Shown here piece after piece: positions 19,257 to 28,934 of a stretch of 64,000 bases of DNA. The notes under the pieces are model-generated. The model was not told where the DNA came from. It worked only from the letters and a program-made list of their open reading frames with translations, and did no database searches. A program made the translations under genes and the position numbers. The stretch spans positions 124,001-188,000 of the forward strand of contig CAWDMC010000028.1 of NCBI GenBank assembly GCA_963803295.1. Reading direction: 5' to 3'. The stretch comes from CAWDMC01 sp963803295. GTDB lineage: Bacteria > Acidobacteriota > Terriglobia > UBA7540. Each line of letters starts with the position of its first letter. The stretch's first letter is position 1.

Positions 19257-20081
19257 GTGAAAGTCGTACTGTTTTGTGGCGGACTGGGTCTGCGAATCCG
19301 CGACGCAGAAGACACACCCAAACCGATGGTGCGTATCGGGTATCGGCCTATCCTCTGGCATGTGATGAAGTACTACGCCCACTTCGGGCACAAGGACTTT
19401 ATTCTATGCCTGGGATACCGAGGTGATGTTATCAAGAACTATTTCCTCGACTACAACGAATGTGTTTCTAACGATTTTGTCCTGGTTCCCGGCGGGAAAA
19501 AGCTCGAGCTGCTGAATAGCGACATTCATGATTGGCGGATCACTTTCGTAGATACGGGAATGCACTCCAACATAGGCCAACGTCTTAAAGCAGTGGAGAA
19601 ACACCTTGAAGGGGAAGAAGAATTTTTCGCCAACTACAGCGATGGCCTGACTGACCTGCCGCTTCCACGACAGTTGGAACACTTTCACCAACAGAACAAG
19701 ATCGCCAGCTTTCTTTGTGTCCGACCCAATCTTAGTTATCACATAGTCTCGGTACAGCAGGGTAATGGCCACCTGGTTTCAGGAATCCACGCGATCAATA
19801 ACGGCACGGTACGGATTAACGGCGGCTTTTTCATTTTCAAGAGAGACATTTTCGATTATATCGGCGAGAAAGAAGAGCTTGTCTGCGAGCCTTTCCAGAG
19901 GTTAGTCGAAGAACAGCAATTGCTTGGCTACCCGTATGACGGCTTCTGGGCCAGCATGGACACGTTCAAGGACAAGCAACGCCTCGAGGAGCTGGACCAA
20001 ACCACCGCACCGTGGAAAGTCTGGAATCACGTAGAAGCTCCAAACTCGAAAGCCGCGGAGCTGGTGACGGCTGGCCTATGA
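19257..20081 (+). CDS. rfbF: Glucose-1-phosphate cytidylyltransferase-like nucleotidyltransferase
   Basis: This 274-residue protein makes a CDP-sugar (CDP-glucose in the type enzyme) from CTP and sugar-1-phosphate. MKVVLFCGGLGLRIRDAE with KPMVRIGYRPILWHVMKYYAHFG is the RfbF variant of the nucleotidyltransferase motif. FILCLGYRGDVIKNYFLDY is specific to this subfamily. FANYSDGLTDLPLP holds the metal-binding aspartate. The GTG start at 19257 has a GGAGGTGG site. The stop overlaps the next gene by ATGA. The expected partner CDP-glucose 4,6-dehydratase is absent from the window. Confidence 0.92.
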   Translation: MKVVLFCGGLGLRIRDAEDTPKPMVRIGYRPILWHVMKYYAHFGHKDFILCLGYRGDVIKNYFLDYNECVSNDFVLVPGGKKLELLNSDIHDWRITFVDTGMHSNIGQRLKAVEKHLEGEEEFFANYSDGLTDLPLPRQLEHFHQQNKIASFLCVRPNLSYHIVSVQQGNGHLVSGIHAINNGTVRINGGFFIFKRDIFDYIGEKEELVCEPFQRLVEEQQLLGYPYDGFWASMDTFKDKQRLEELDQTTAPWKVWNHVEAPNSKAAELVTAGL

Positions 20082-20734
20082 TCCACCTTAACCTCACGGG
20101 AAAGGCTACAACTGGAGCACTAACCGTCCTGTGCCTGGGGGCCCATTCCGACGATATCGAAATTGGATGTGGCGGCACAATTCTCCGGCTGGCGGAGCGG
20201 TATCCCGGGACTGTCTTTCACTGGGTGGTGTTCAGTGCCACCGGAGTCCGGAAGGCTGAGGCGCAAAGCGCAGCCACATTGTTCGTCGGCCCCACCGCTC
20301 TGAAGGGGCCACTGCTCAAGACCTTCCCGGACGGGTTTATGCCCTTTGTGGGCGGGGAAGTGAAAGCAGTATTCGAAGAGTTGAAGCAAGCGGTCTCCCC
20401 GCACCTCATTTTCACTCCGTATCGCAAGGACGCGCACCAGGACCACCGGCTGATTGCCGAATTGACCTGGAACACATTTCGGGATCATCTGATCCTGGAG
20501 TACGAAATCCCTAAATATGACGGCGACTTGGGGCAGCCCAGCGTATTCGTGCCGCTTGAGGTTGAGGTGTACCAGAAGAAACTAAGTTACATCATGGAAG
20601 CCTTTCAGTCCCAACATGCTAAGCGTTGGTTTGAAGAGAGTACCTTTCTCTCTCTCCTGCGGCTGCGTGGAATGGAATGCAATGCTCCCAGCGGCTACGC
20701 CGAGGCGTTCTACTGCCGCAAGCTAGTACTCTGA
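20078..20734 (+). CDS. PIG-L / LmbE family deacetylase
   Basis: This 218-residue zinc hydrolase removes an N-acetyl group from a sugar or related small molecule. LCLGAHSDDIEIGCGGTI carries the family AHxDD zinc and catalytic motif, and YRKDAHQDHRLIAELT supplies the second zinc histidine. The ATG at 20078 overlaps the rfbF stop as ATGA, so both are translated together. This suggests that the deacetylase acts on the CDP-linked sugar or on an amino sugar of the same branch. The longer open frame from 20012 is overlap with rfbF. Confidence 0.92.
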   Translation: MIHLNLTGKATTGALTVLCLGAHSDDIEIGCGGTILRLAERYPGTVFHWVVFSATGVRKAEAQSAATLFVGPTALKGPLLKTFPDGFMPFVGGEVKAVFEELKQAVSPHLIFTPYRKDAHQDHRLIAELTWNTFRDHLILEYEIPKYDGDLGQPSVFVPLEVEVYQKKLSYIMEAFQSQHAKRWFEESTFLSLLRLRGMECNAPSGYAEAFYCRKLVL

Positions 20735-20944
20735 ATTGAAGACGACGCTACCTTCGTATTAACGGGCTTCTGAGCCCCCGCCCGATGTCCTCCTGAGCGG
20801 CGGTGAAGGCTCTGCTTTTGCTTGCCGTCGATGAGGAAGAGCAGTTGCTCGCTAGCTAGGATCTGCATAACAGATGGCCTTTTACATCAGCCCACTGGAG
20901 ATGGCCCGGACGGGCGATACTCTCTCAGGCGGTGTGGGATCACG

Positions 20945-22423
20945 ATGAAGGATCTGAAAGAGAAGACGCTACGTGGGGGTCTCGCCCGACTCTGCGCTCA
21001 GGGCGCGAATTTCGTCCTTCGCATGGGTTCTCTCATGATATTAGCCCGGCTCCTGAGCCCAAAAGACTTCGGACTGGTAGGCATGGTTACAGCTTTTACT
21101 GGGGTCCTGGATCTGTTCCGGGACTTCGGGCTTTCCTCTGCCGCAGTTCAGCGTACGACCGTCACCGAGGAACAGATTTCAACACTATTTTGGATCAACA
21201 TTCTGGTTGGTGTCGTCCTCGGGGTTCTGGCAGCAGCAATGGCCCCGGCTATCGCGGCCTTTTATCACGAGCCCCGCCTTTTTGCGGTGACTATCGTTTT
21301 AGCGGTTGGATTGCTCTTCAACGCGGCAGGGGTACAACATTCCGCGATTCTCCAACGCCACATGCGCTTTACAGCGTTGGCGGTAATAAGCACCCTCGGT
21401 TTGGTTATCGGAAGTGCGATTGCCATTGGCGGGGCTGAGGCAGGCTACGGATATTGGGCTCTCGTGGCGATGACGGTCACTTCTCCGCTTGTGGTGACTG
21501 TCGGTTGCTGGCTGGCTGCAGCCTGGGTCCCAGGGAAACCACGTCGGCGCGCCGGCATCCGTTCCATGATGCGTTTTGGCGGCACGCTCACTCTGAATGG
21601 CTTGGTTGCCTACGTCGCATTTAATCTTGAGAAGATCCTGCTGGGGCGCTTTTGGGGAGTCGATGCAATCGGGATCTACGGAAGGGCCTACCAGCTCATC
21701 AACATTCCAACCTCCAACCTGAATGCAGCAGCAGGCGAGGTGGCGTTCTCTGCGTTATCACGAGTTCAGGATGACCCCAATCGTCTCAGAAGCTACTTTC
21801 TCAAAGGTTACTCTCTGGTTGTATCATTCACCGTTCCCATAACGGTTGTGTGTGCCCTTTTTGCCGACGATGTAATTCTCGTTTTGCTGGGACCAAAGTG
21901 GAAAGAGGCGGCCGGCATCTTTCGCTTGCTGGCTCCGACTATTCTAATCTTCGCGATCATCTATCCTTTGGGATGGCTGATGTACTCACTGGGACTGGTG
22001 GGGCGAAGCTTGAAGATCGCCTTGGTCTTCGCGCCCCTCATCATTATAGGCTACATCCTAGGACTGCCTTATGGACCTAAGGGAGTCGCGTTCGCCTACT
22101 CAGCCGTGATGATATTGTGGCTTGTTCCGCATATTGCGTGGTGCATACACGGCACAGTGATTTCGTTCCGTGACATTATGCTGGCTGCGAGCCGTCCCCT
22201 GGCATCAAGCGCCGTGGCTGCAGGGCTCGCCTTTGCAGTACGGTTCTTTTACGGCCAATCCTTATCTCCTCTACCCAGACTATTGCTAGAAAGTGCCGTT
22301 CTTCTCGTTGCCTTCCTTGGGATGCTCCTGTTCGCTACCGGACAGAAATCATTCTACCTAGATCTCCTTCGCGAATTGAGAAGGCCTTCATCAATTAAAG
22401 AAAAGAGCTTAGTTTCGACTTAG
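20945..22423 (+). CDS. Wzx-type oligosaccharide flippase (MOP superfamily)
   Basis: This 492-residue protein has about 12-14 hydrophobic spans. It is a lipopolysaccharide/colanic-acid type translocase that moves undecaprenyl-linked repeat units to the periplasm. The N-terminal GGLARLCAQGANFVLRMGSLMILARLLSPKDFGLVGM and the GIYGRAYQLINIPTSNLN stretch are characteristic of the MOP polysaccharide exporters. The ATG at 20945 gives the usual N-terminal amphipathic helix; the earlier codons from 20822 are not conserved-looking. It is the last intact gene before a 1.3-kb region of decayed transposases. Confidence 0.93.
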   Translation: MKDLKEKTLRGGLARLCAQGANFVLRMGSLMILARLLSPKDFGLVGMVTAFTGVLDLFRDFGLSSAAVQRTTVTEEQISTLFWINILVGVVLGVLAAAMAPAIAAFYHEPRLFAVTIVLAVGLLFNAAGVQHSAILQRHMRFTALAVISTLGLVIGSAIAIGGAEAGYGYWALVAMTVTSPLVVTVGCWLAAAWVPGKPRRRAGIRSMMRFGGTLTLNGLVAYVAFNLEKILLGRFWGVDAIGIYGRAYQLINIPTSNLNAAAGEVAFSALSRVQDDPNRLRSYFLKGYSLVVSFTVPITVVCALFADDVILVLLGPKWKEAAGIFRLLAPTILIFAIIYPLGWLMYSLGLVGRSLKIALVFAPLIIIGYILGLPYGPKGVAFAYSAVMILWLVPHIAWCIHGTVISFRDIMLAASRPLASSAVAAGLAFAVRFFYGQSLSPLPRLLLESAVLLVAFLGMLLFATGQKSFYLDLLRELRRPSSIKEKSLVST

Positions 22424-22532
22424 TTTCGGCTTAGCAGAGGGCGCATTTCAAGCCACGAAGGCCGACGCTAAACGGGTTGCCTTGTGTCTTATAAAGAAGG
22501 GCATGGGGTTAAGACCGGCGAAATGAAAATTC

Positions 22533-22926
22533 CAGCGCCTCTGGCTCCCCAACGTGGAGGAGCGCGGGGCAGGAGTGTTGCTCAACCACCGCCACTTCTC
22601 GTGAAGATGCGCACGGGGACGAAGAATGGGTTGCAGGCCTTGGCCCTGAGCCGCAATATGTGCCGAGGGGAAGCTGTGGACGGCCGTCCGTCAGCAGGCG
22701 CTACAGGCTTTGCCACTTGGGGAAGGGGCGGGGTGCCGGCGACAAGACTTGCGGGAGTTGCTCGGTCAGTTGGATGGCTGGGTGGATGGGTTGGACAAGC
22801 GGGTAGCGGAAGTGAAAAAGCGGCAGGAGGCGAAACGCCTGCAGACGTGTCCTGGGGCGGGACCGCTGACGGGCTGGTAGTGCTGGGGCAGGTGGAACGC
22901 TTTGCCAACGGCCGCAAGGTGGTGAA
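22533..22926 (+). pseudogene. Decayed IS110-family transposase fragment
   Basis: Pieces of a Transposase_20-type C-terminal region occur in shifting frames. First comes QRLWLPNVEERGAGVLLN, then in another frame LVKMRTGTKNGLQALALSRN, then LRELLGQLDGWVDGLDKR and LQTCPGAGPLTG before a stop. LGQVERFANGRKVV then continues in a further frame. The P-G-x-G-P-L-T and G-x-x-x-R-F motifs are those of IS110/IS116/IS902 transposases. At least two frameshifts and a stop make it non-functional. Just after it, GCGGC-GGA-GCCGC at 22937-22949 is a small palindrome. The rest of 22424-22532 shows nothing recognisable. Confidence 0.65.
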
Positions 22927-23052
22927 GAAGCGCAGCGCGGCGGAGCCGCAACCAAAAACGTTCAGAATCAAGCTGTTCTCCAGTAGATTGTCTATGTGTA
23001 GGCGGCCTTTATTTATGCGGTTCCGGAGAAAGACTGCGAACAATTCTTGCTA

Positions 23053-23360
23053 AAAAAACAAGAAATTACGCCCTTGCAATGCAATGCAGAGCGCCTCGAT
23101 CGCACCCGACCACACAAACAGGTGCTGACGGCGAGATTGAGGGTAACCCATGCGCTCGGCGTTCCTCTCAAAATAGTCGGCCTCGCTATGAAGGTTCTCG
23201 GTCACTACCAGTGAGTCGGTAGCAATTGTCCGCATGGTGCACACCAGTTTTTCGAGCCATCCCTGGTCGAGCCGGTTTTGCTGGATCAGTATCCAACGTT
23301 TCTAGTTGACCTCCAGGGTGTGTAGCTCGCGAGCTAACTCCCACAGGTGTTGGCGGAGCG
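23053..23360 (-). pseudogene. Decayed ISKra4-like transposase C-terminal fragment
   Basis: On the minus strand the frame reads LRQHLWELARELHTLEVN, stop, KRWILIQQNRLDQGWLEKL, then TIATDSLVVTENLHSEADYF and ERNAERMGYPQSRRQHLFV, then WSGAIEA. This resembles the end of ISKra4-type transposases, where AERMRY...LFVGSGVIEAG is conserved; here G has become W. An internal TAG and loss of the sequence after IEA show decay. The stretch 23361-23705 up to ugd contains nothing recognisable. Confidence 0.5.
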
Positions 23361-23705
23361 TGACAGAGATCAACAATCTTAATCGCACCCGCGAAGTGCA
23401 GTTGGGCAAGATTCGAGATCTATTCCGCCCATCCTCCCTCACGACTTCCTTGGCCGCGTTGCTCCAGTGCGTACACCCGGAAGAAGTTCCCCGTCGACGA
23501 AATCACTTACACGCCACTTCTATGTCGCGCAACCTTTAGCTTCTGCGATACGATACGCTACGTGGAATTCCCGGTCGTCGTGTGAGACAATGCGGTACTG
23601 GATACTGTCTGGCGCGATGCATCAAGCACCTCTCTGCCCATCCTGAAAACATGAGAATTCCGGTATGAGGAAAGCGCTAAATCTGGAAGTACCTCGGAGG
23701 CTTTC

Positions 23706-25100
23706 ATGACTGAAGCTGATTCCGGAATGCCCCGCCTTGCTGTGCTGGGCCTCGGGCACGTTGGGCTGCCCACAGCTCTGGGGTTTGCGCGTATGGGCTG
23801 CGAGGTAATTGGGGCCGACGACGATGTCTCCAAAGTAGAGATGATCCGGGCCGGCCGGACGCCGTTCTACGAGCCAGGCATGGACGATCTGCTCGCGCAG
23901 CAGTTGGCCGGAGGTCGGTTCACGCTTTCCGCAGACGTGGAACACGCTGTGCGGGCAGCCACGATCCTGTTTGTGTGTGTGGGCACTCCGCAGCGCGACA
24001 GTGGCGAAGCGGATCTGAGTCAAGTGGAAGCAATTGCCCGTACTATCGCCCGTAACCTGAATGGCTACAAGGTAATCGTAGAGAAGAGCACCGTTCCGGC
24101 AATCACAGCTCAGTGGATCAAGAAAACTGTCGCCCGCTATGCTAGGCTGGCCAACCCCGTCGATGGTGGCGAGAGCCTGTTTGACGTTGCGTCGAATCCC
24201 GAATTCCTGCAGGAAGGGCGGGCCATTGAGAACATCTTTCATCCTGAGCGGGTGGTGATCGGTGTCGAGTCGGAACGTGCCCAAGTCTTGCTCGAACAGC
24301 TTTATCATCCACTGGGCCGTCCCATTCTGCTTACCAACGTTAGCACGGCGGAGTTGACAAAGCACGCGGCAAACGCTTTTCTTTCCACTAAGATCTCCTT
24401 CATCAACATGGTGGCCGACATCTGCGAAACTGTGGGTGCCGACGTCACTGAGGTGGCGCGGGGCATTGGACTTGACCCGCGCATCGGGCCCGATTTCCTG
24501 AACGCTGGGATCGGTTTTGGTGGCTATTGCTTTCCCAAGGATCTTCGCGCCTTCATGTACCTCGGACAGGAGCACGGAGTCGATTGCGGCTTGCTCAAGG
24601 AGGTCGAGAACATCAATCTGCGGCGAGCCGAAGTGCTCCTGAAGAAGTTGCGACGCACCGTCTGGGTGCTGCAGGGCAAGAGAATCGGTATTCTGGGTCT
24701 GGCCTTCAAGGGCGGGACCGATGACATTCGGGAATCGCCGGCGCTGCGTATAATCAAGGCACTTCAGGAAGAAGGCGCTCGGTTGCGGGTGCACGATCCT
24801 CAAGCGATGGGAGCTGCCCAACACGAGGTCCCGACGCAACCTGGCCGTCTGGAGTACTGCTCTTCACCCTATGAAGCGGCTTGCGAGGCGCACGCCTTGC
24901 TGATCCTAACGGAGTGGAAGGAATATCGCGACCTGGATTTCGGCCGCCTTCGGCAAGTCATGGAAGTTCCGGTGATCGTCGACGGTCGCAATCTGCTTGA
25001 TCCCGACGAGGTGCGCTCCGCCGGCTTTGAGTACGTGAGCATGGGCCGAGAGCATCGCGCCCAACCGCGTGCCATACCGGTCGAAAGCAGCAAACTTTAA
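23706..25100 (+). CDS. ugd: UDP-glucose 6-dehydrogenase
   Basis: This 464-residue enzyme oxidises UDP-glucose twice to UDP-glucuronate, using [24 protein letters not shown] is the N-terminal NAD-binding motif. [29 protein letters not shown] and the catalytic cysteine C275 in [11 protein letters not shown] are all present. [18 protein letters not shown] opens the C-terminal domain. A CGGAGG ribosome site precedes the ATG by six bases. The decarboxylase gene begins 13 bases after the stop, so UDP-xylose or UDP-4-keto-arabinose formation is the likely joint purpose. Confidence 0.97.
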   Translation: MTEADSGMPRLAVLGLGHVGLPTALGFARMGCEVIGADDDVSKVEMIRAGRTPFYEPGMDDLLAQQLAGGRFTLSADVEHAVRAATILFVCVGTPQRDSGEADLSQVEAIARTIARNLNGYKVIVEKSTVPAITAQWIKKTVARYARLANPVDGGESLFDVASNPEFLQEGRAIENIFHPERVVIGVESERAQVLLEQLYHPLGRPILLTNVSTAELTKHAANAFLSTKISFINMVADICETVGADVTEVARGIGLDPRIGPDFLNAGIGFGGYCFPKDLRAFMYLGQEHGVDCGLLKEVENINLRRAEVLLKKLRRTVWVLQGKRIGILGLAFKGGTDDIRESPALRIIKALQEEGARLRVHDPQAMGAAQHEVPTQPGRLEYCSSPYEAACEAHALLILTEWKEYRDLDFGRLRQVMEVPVIVDGRNLLDPDEVRSAGFEYVSMGREHRAQPRAIPVESSKL

Positions 25101-25113
25101 GGAAATAGGAATT

Positions 25114-26190
25114 ATGAGGGATGACAACCCAGTGCCCGTGAGCAGCGCTGACCCAATTCTTCCGGCCCCTCCAACCCATCGCCCGCGATCCCTCGTCACT
25201 GGCGGCGCTGGCTTCATCGGATCACATCTTTGCGATCGTTTGATTGCCGAAGGTCATGAGGTGATCTGTCTTGACAGTCTTCTGACTGGTCGGGTCGAGA
25301 ACATCCGGCACCTGCTCGATGATCCTTTTTTCACCTTTATCTCCCACGACGTAACCAAGCCAATCCTGCTGCCTTCATTGCTGTTGAGCCCTGCCAGTTC
25401 CAAGTTCACCAGCGGCCATCGGTTTGCGGACCCGGAGCGGCTCGACTACATCTTGCATCTGGCGTCGCCCGCCAGTCCGGTCGATTACGCCCGGCATCCG
25501 ATCCATACGCTGAAGCTAGGTTCGCTGGGCACCTACTACACTCTAGGTCTGGCGAAAAGGCATGGCTCCGTTTTTCTCCTGGCCTCCACGTCCGAGGTCT
25601 ACGGCGATCCGCAGGTATCACCCCAGCCAGAGGCGTATTGGGGGCACGTTAATCCCATCGGCCCGCGCAGCGTCTACGATGAAGCCAAGCGTTTCGCAGA
25701 GGCCGTCACTATGGCTTACCACCGCGAGCATGGCGTGCCCGTCCGTGTGGCACGCATCTTCAATACGTACGGCGAGCGGATGCGCATCAACGACGGTCGC
25801 GCCCTGCCTAACTTCATGATGCAGGCACTCCAGGATCTGCCGGTGACCGTGTACGGCGACGGCCACCAGACCCGCAGTCTATGCTACGTCTCAGACACCG
25901 TCGACGGACTTTACCGCCTGCTTGTGTCGAATGAAACTGGCCCCATCAACCTAGGCAATCCTGAAGAACTTAGCATGCTCGAGTTGGCCCGGGAGATCAT
26001 CGAGGTTACCGGCAGCGACAGTACGATTCAATTCAAGCCTCTTCCTATAGACGATCCCCTGCAGCGCTGCCCGGATATCACGAAAGCAATGACCGCCTTG
26101 GGATGGGCTCCTACCGTGAGCCGACGGCTCGGGCTCGAACGTGTTGCTCCATACTTCAGGGCGCAACTGCAAGCCGGCTCCCTGCCATAA
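25114..26190 (+). CDS. UDP-glucuronate decarboxylase (UDP-xylose synthase-like SDR)
   Basis: This 358-residue extended SDR opens with [48 protein letters not shown] and [13 protein letters not shown] follow, then the catalytic [13 protein letters not shown], and the UXS hallmark [19 protein letters not shown]. It decarboxylates UDP-glucuronate from the adjacent Ugd to UDP-xylose. The ATG at 25114 follows AAGGAAATAGG; an in-frame ATG at 25069 lies inside ugd and is unlikely. An extra segment of about 20 residues before [11 protein letters not shown] ([16 protein letters not shown]) is longer than in typical family members. Confidence 0.93.
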   Translation: MRDDNPVPVSSADPILPAPPTHRPRSLVTGGAGFIGSHLCDRLIAEGHEVICLDSLLTGRVENIRHLLDDPFFTFISHDVTKPILLPSLLLSPASSKFTSGHRFADPERLDYILHLASPASPVDYARHPIHTLKLGSLGTYYTLGLAKRHGSVFLLASTSEVYGDPQVSPQPEAYWGHVNPIGPRSVYDEAKRFAEAVTMAYHREHGVPVRVARIFNTYGERMRINDGRALPNFMMQALQDLPVTVYGDGHQTRSLCYVSDTVDGLYRLLVSNETGPINLGNPEELSMLELAREIIEVTGSDSTIQFKPLPIDDPLQRCPDITKAMTALGWAPTVSRRLGLERVAPYFRAQLQAGSLP

Positions 26191-26239
26191 GTCCTGTACC
26201 GAGGGATTCGCTGCGACCTGTGAGGCGCCGAATCATGAC

Positions 26240-27385
26240 ATGAGCCAAGCAATCGCAATCCTGTTTGAACTCGTTAGGCGAAGGTCAACAGGTGTTCTCT
26301 CTGCGTTGATCTTGTGCGGCACTTTGATAGCGGGGCTCTGGCCTTTCCACTCTCCGAAGAATGATGTGAGTTGGTTGGAAAATGGGAATGGTATCCATTT
26401 CGGTGATCACGCGACAATAGTTAGCCCTGGTCCAATTACCCTGGTCAGTCCGGATGCGCCATCTTGCAGCCTTGAGATTTGGGTTGAGCCTGATTTCACT
26501 TGGAGAACTGGCACTCTCCTTGCGTTTTACAGCCCCTCGAACCCGAAGGGGTTCCGTCTACGTCAATGCCACAAGGATCTCACCCTGCAAAATGAGGCAT
26601 GGACCGGGCAGGAGCACTGCAAGCCATCGAGTTTCTATGTCGACAAGGTATTTCGCAAAGGCAGACCAGCGTTCATAACAGTCAGCTCAGACGGGCGGGA
26701 CTTAGCGGTCTATCTCGACGGACAGTTGGTGAAGAAGTTGCCGCACTTCGGGCTATCCAGTAGGGATCTCGTAGCGCAACTTGTTATTGCCAACTCGCCT
26801 TTGGACAGTGACAGCTGGCCGGGCCAGTTGCGAGGCCTAGCGATCTACGGAAGCGAACTTAGTGCGGGAGAGGTTGCCCAGCACTATGAGGATTGGACGC
26901 AGAGGGGAAGGCCTACACTCAGCAAAAACGATGACGCGGTTGCACTGTATCTCTTAGATGAGCACAAAGGGCAGATCCTCTACAGCCAAGTCAGGCCAGT
27001 AATCCGTTTGCTTATCCCGGAGAGATATTCGATCTTGCACCAAATTCTGCTGGAATCGCCGTGGAGTGAATACCGCCCGGGCTGGGGCTATTGGAAGAAT
27101 GTTCTCATCAATATTGGAGGATTTATTCCTTTAGGCTTTTCCTTCTACGCGTACCTATCATCGGCTCGACAAAGAAGGTGGGTGACGTGGAAAGCAGTCA
27201 CTTTGGGATTCGGAGTCAGTCTCACAATTGAACTCCTGCAGGCATTCCTCCCAACTCGGTACTCGGGTGTTACAGACTTGATCACGAATACTATAGGCAC
27301 TGGTATCGGGGTGTTGGTCTACCTGTTTGCCGCTTCACGGCTCGCGCGACTTGGAGGTGGCGAAAGTCTGAAGCCGGCAATCTAG
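26240..27385 (+). CDS. LamG-VanZ fusion membrane protein
   Basis: This is a 381-residue protein. A signal-anchor span (LSALILCGTLIAGLWPF) is followed by a LamG-like lectin domain (about residues 50-230, CSLEIWVEPDFTWRTGTLLAFYS ... AVYLDGQLVKKL ... LRGLAIYGSELSAGEV). A VanZ domain closes it (GGFIPLGFSFYAYLSS, FGVSLTIELLQAFLPTR, DLITNTIGTGIGVLVYLF). The order is the reverse of the protein at 14824-16341. The extracytoplasmic lectin domain may hold the glycan near the membrane; this is inferred. The ATG at 26240 is chosen since upstream codons overlap the decarboxylase gene. The stop codon TAG is part of the CTAG target site of the following insertion sequence, so the insertion left this protein intact. 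Confidence 0.82.
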   Translation: MSQAIAILFELVRRRSTGVLSALILCGTLIAGLWPFHSPKNDVSWLENGNGIHFGDHATIVSPGPITLVSPDAPSCSLEIWVEPDFTWRTGTLLAFYSPSNPKGFRLRQCHKDLTLQNEAWTGQEHCKPSSFYVDKVFRKGRPAFITVSSDGRDLAVYLDGQLVKKLPHFGLSSRDLVAQLVIANSPLDSDSWPGQLRGLAIYGSELSAGEVAQHYEDWTQRGRPTLSKNDDAVALYLLDEHKGQILYSQVRPVIRLLIPERYSILHQILLESPWSEYRPGWGYWKNVLINIGGFIPLGFSFYAYLSSARQRRWVTWKAVTLGFGVSLTIELLQAFLPTRYSGVTDLITNTIGTGIGVLVYLFAASRLARLGGGESLKPAI

Positions 27386-28934
27386 GAGTCTGTCTGAGAA
27401 ATATATCTCGACAGCCGAAGCAGGTCGGGTCATAGTGCGTCATGGGCAAAGCGTACCGGCCTTACCAACCTGATCAAGACCTCTTGTTACCCCCGAGTTT
27501 GCGCGATTGGCTGCCAGAAAACCACTTGGTGTACTTCGTCAGTGACGTGGTGGACCAGTTGGACCTGTCGGCCATCGAAGCTCTCTACCAGGAGGAACTG
27601 CGAGGACAGCCGCCGTACGATCCTCGCCTGATGACGAAATTGCTGATCTACGCCTACAGTGTCGGGGTGTTCAGCTCACGCAAGATTCAGAAGCGCTTGC
27701 AGGAGGATATCTCGTTCAAGGTGTTGGCGGCCGGCAACGAGCCGGATTTTCGTACGATCTCCGACTTTCGCAAGATCCACTTGGAGGCTTTGGAAGGGCT
27801 GTTTGAGCAGGTGTTAAAGATCAGCCTGGAAGCGGGGGCGATGAAACTGGGGCGGGTGGCGTTGGATGGGACTAAGGTGAAGGCCAATGCCAGCAAGCAC
27901 AAAGCCATGAGCTACGGGCGGATGAAGGAGAAGGAGAAACAGCTCCGCGCGGAAGTGAAAGCCCTGCTGGAGCAGGCGGAAGCGGCCGACCAGGAAGAAG
28001 ACGGCCGGAGGGGAACAGGGAAGAGCGGTGAGGACTTGCCAGCGGAGTTACAGCGTCGGGAGACGCGGCTGCAGAAGATCCGGATGGCGAAGCGGGCTTT
28101 GGAAGAGCGGGCGCGGGAGGAGGCGAAGGCGGAGGGGAAGCCGGCGGAAGAAGTGAAGGCCGCCAAGCCGGCGGAGAAGGATCAATACAATTTTACCGAT
28201 GCAGAATCGCGGATCATGATGGGCGCCGATGGCTTCGTGCAGGGTTACAATGCGCAGGCCGCAGTGGAACCGATGCTGCAGCTGATCGTGGGACAGAGGG
28301 TGACGCCAGCGACGAACGACAAGAAGCACGTGCAGCCGATGGTGGAAGTGATGGAGCAACAGTCCGGGCAGAGGCCGGAAGCGATCCTGGCGGACAGTGG
28401 TTACTGCTCGGAGACGAATCTGGAGTACTTAGAATCGGCGGCGAAGCCGGAGCAGAAGATCGAGGCTTACATCGCCACGGGGAAACAAAAGCATGGTGAG
28501 CATCGTCGGCCTTGCCCGCGCGGGCCGCTACCCAAAGACGCGACGCGGGTGGAGCGGATGAAGCGCAAGATCAAGACGAAGGCGGGAGCGGCGGTGTACG
28601 CGGCGCGTAAGGCGATGGTGGAGCCGGTCTTCGGGCAGATCAAGCAAGGGCGTGGGTTCCGGCAGTTTCTGCTGCGGGGGATGGAGAAGGTGCGGGGGGA
28701 ATGGGCTCTGGTGTGCCTGACCCACAACGTGCTGAAGCTGTATCGGCTCTGCTATCAGTAGAAAACAAGCGAATGACAGTGCCGGCCGCTCCGAAAGACC
28801 CCTCCAAGCCTTGTTTCCGACTTCTGGTGCGCTCCTCTTATTCCAGAGTCGCGGCGCGGACTGCAATCAATCTTCTCAATGATAAATTCATGCTCCAAGA
28901 TCGACTTGGCCCCAAGCGTTTCTCAGACAGGCTC
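27386..28934 (+). mobile_element. Intact IS1182-type insertion sequence with 16-bp IRs and CTAG target duplication
   Basis: The left end GAGTCTGTCTGAGAAA (27386-27401) and the reverse complement of the right end (28919-28934), GAGCCTGTCTGAGAAA, match at 15 of 16 bases. CTAG occurs immediately outside both ends (27382-27385 and 28935-28938), consistent with a 4-bp target duplication. The 1,549-bp element holds one full-length transposase and looks recent. It separates the LamG-VanZ gene from the exosortase. Confidence 0.85.
27442..28761 (+). CDS. IS1182-family DDE transposase
   Basis: This is a 439-residue transposase. The N-terminal helix-rich domain is YRPYQPDQDLLLPPSLRDWL ... PYDPRLMTKLLIYAYSVGV. 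The first catalytic aspartate is in RVALDGTKVKANASKHKAM. A long charged coiled-coil region (about 155-245) follows. The second aspartate is in AILADSGYCSETNLEYLE, and the C-terminal MVEPVFGQIKQGRGFRQFLLRG carries the glutamate. The arrangement is that of IS1182. The ATG at 27442 lies 56 bases inside the left inverted repeat. No frameshift is visible, so it may be active. Confidence 0.93.
   Translation: MGKAYRPYQPDQDLLLPPSLRDWLPENHLVYFVSDVVDQLDLSAIEALYQEELRGQPPYDPRLMTKLLIYAYSVGVFSSRKIQKRLQEDISFKVLAAGNEPDFRTISDFRKIHLEALEGLFEQVLKISLEAGAMKLGRVALDGTKVKANASKHKAMSYGRMKEKEKQLRAEVKALLEQAEAADQEEDGRRGTGKSGEDLPAELQRRETRLQKIRMAKRALEERAREEAKAEGKPAEEVKAAKPAEKDQYNFTDAESRIMMGADGFVQGYNAQAAVEPMLQLIVGQRVTPATNDKKHVQPMVEVMEQQSGQRPEAILADSGYCSETNLEYLESAAKPEQKIEAYIATGKQKHGEHRRPCPRGPLPKDATRVERMKRKIKTKAGAAVYAARKAMVEPVFGQIKQGRGFRQFLLRGMEKVRGEWALVCLTHNVLKLYRLCYQ

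Noticed and set aside
22484..23053. A 189-codon plus-strand frame after the flippase
   Set aside because: Its composition is an out-of-frame reading of the decayed IS110 transposase; the recognisable pieces lie in other frames.
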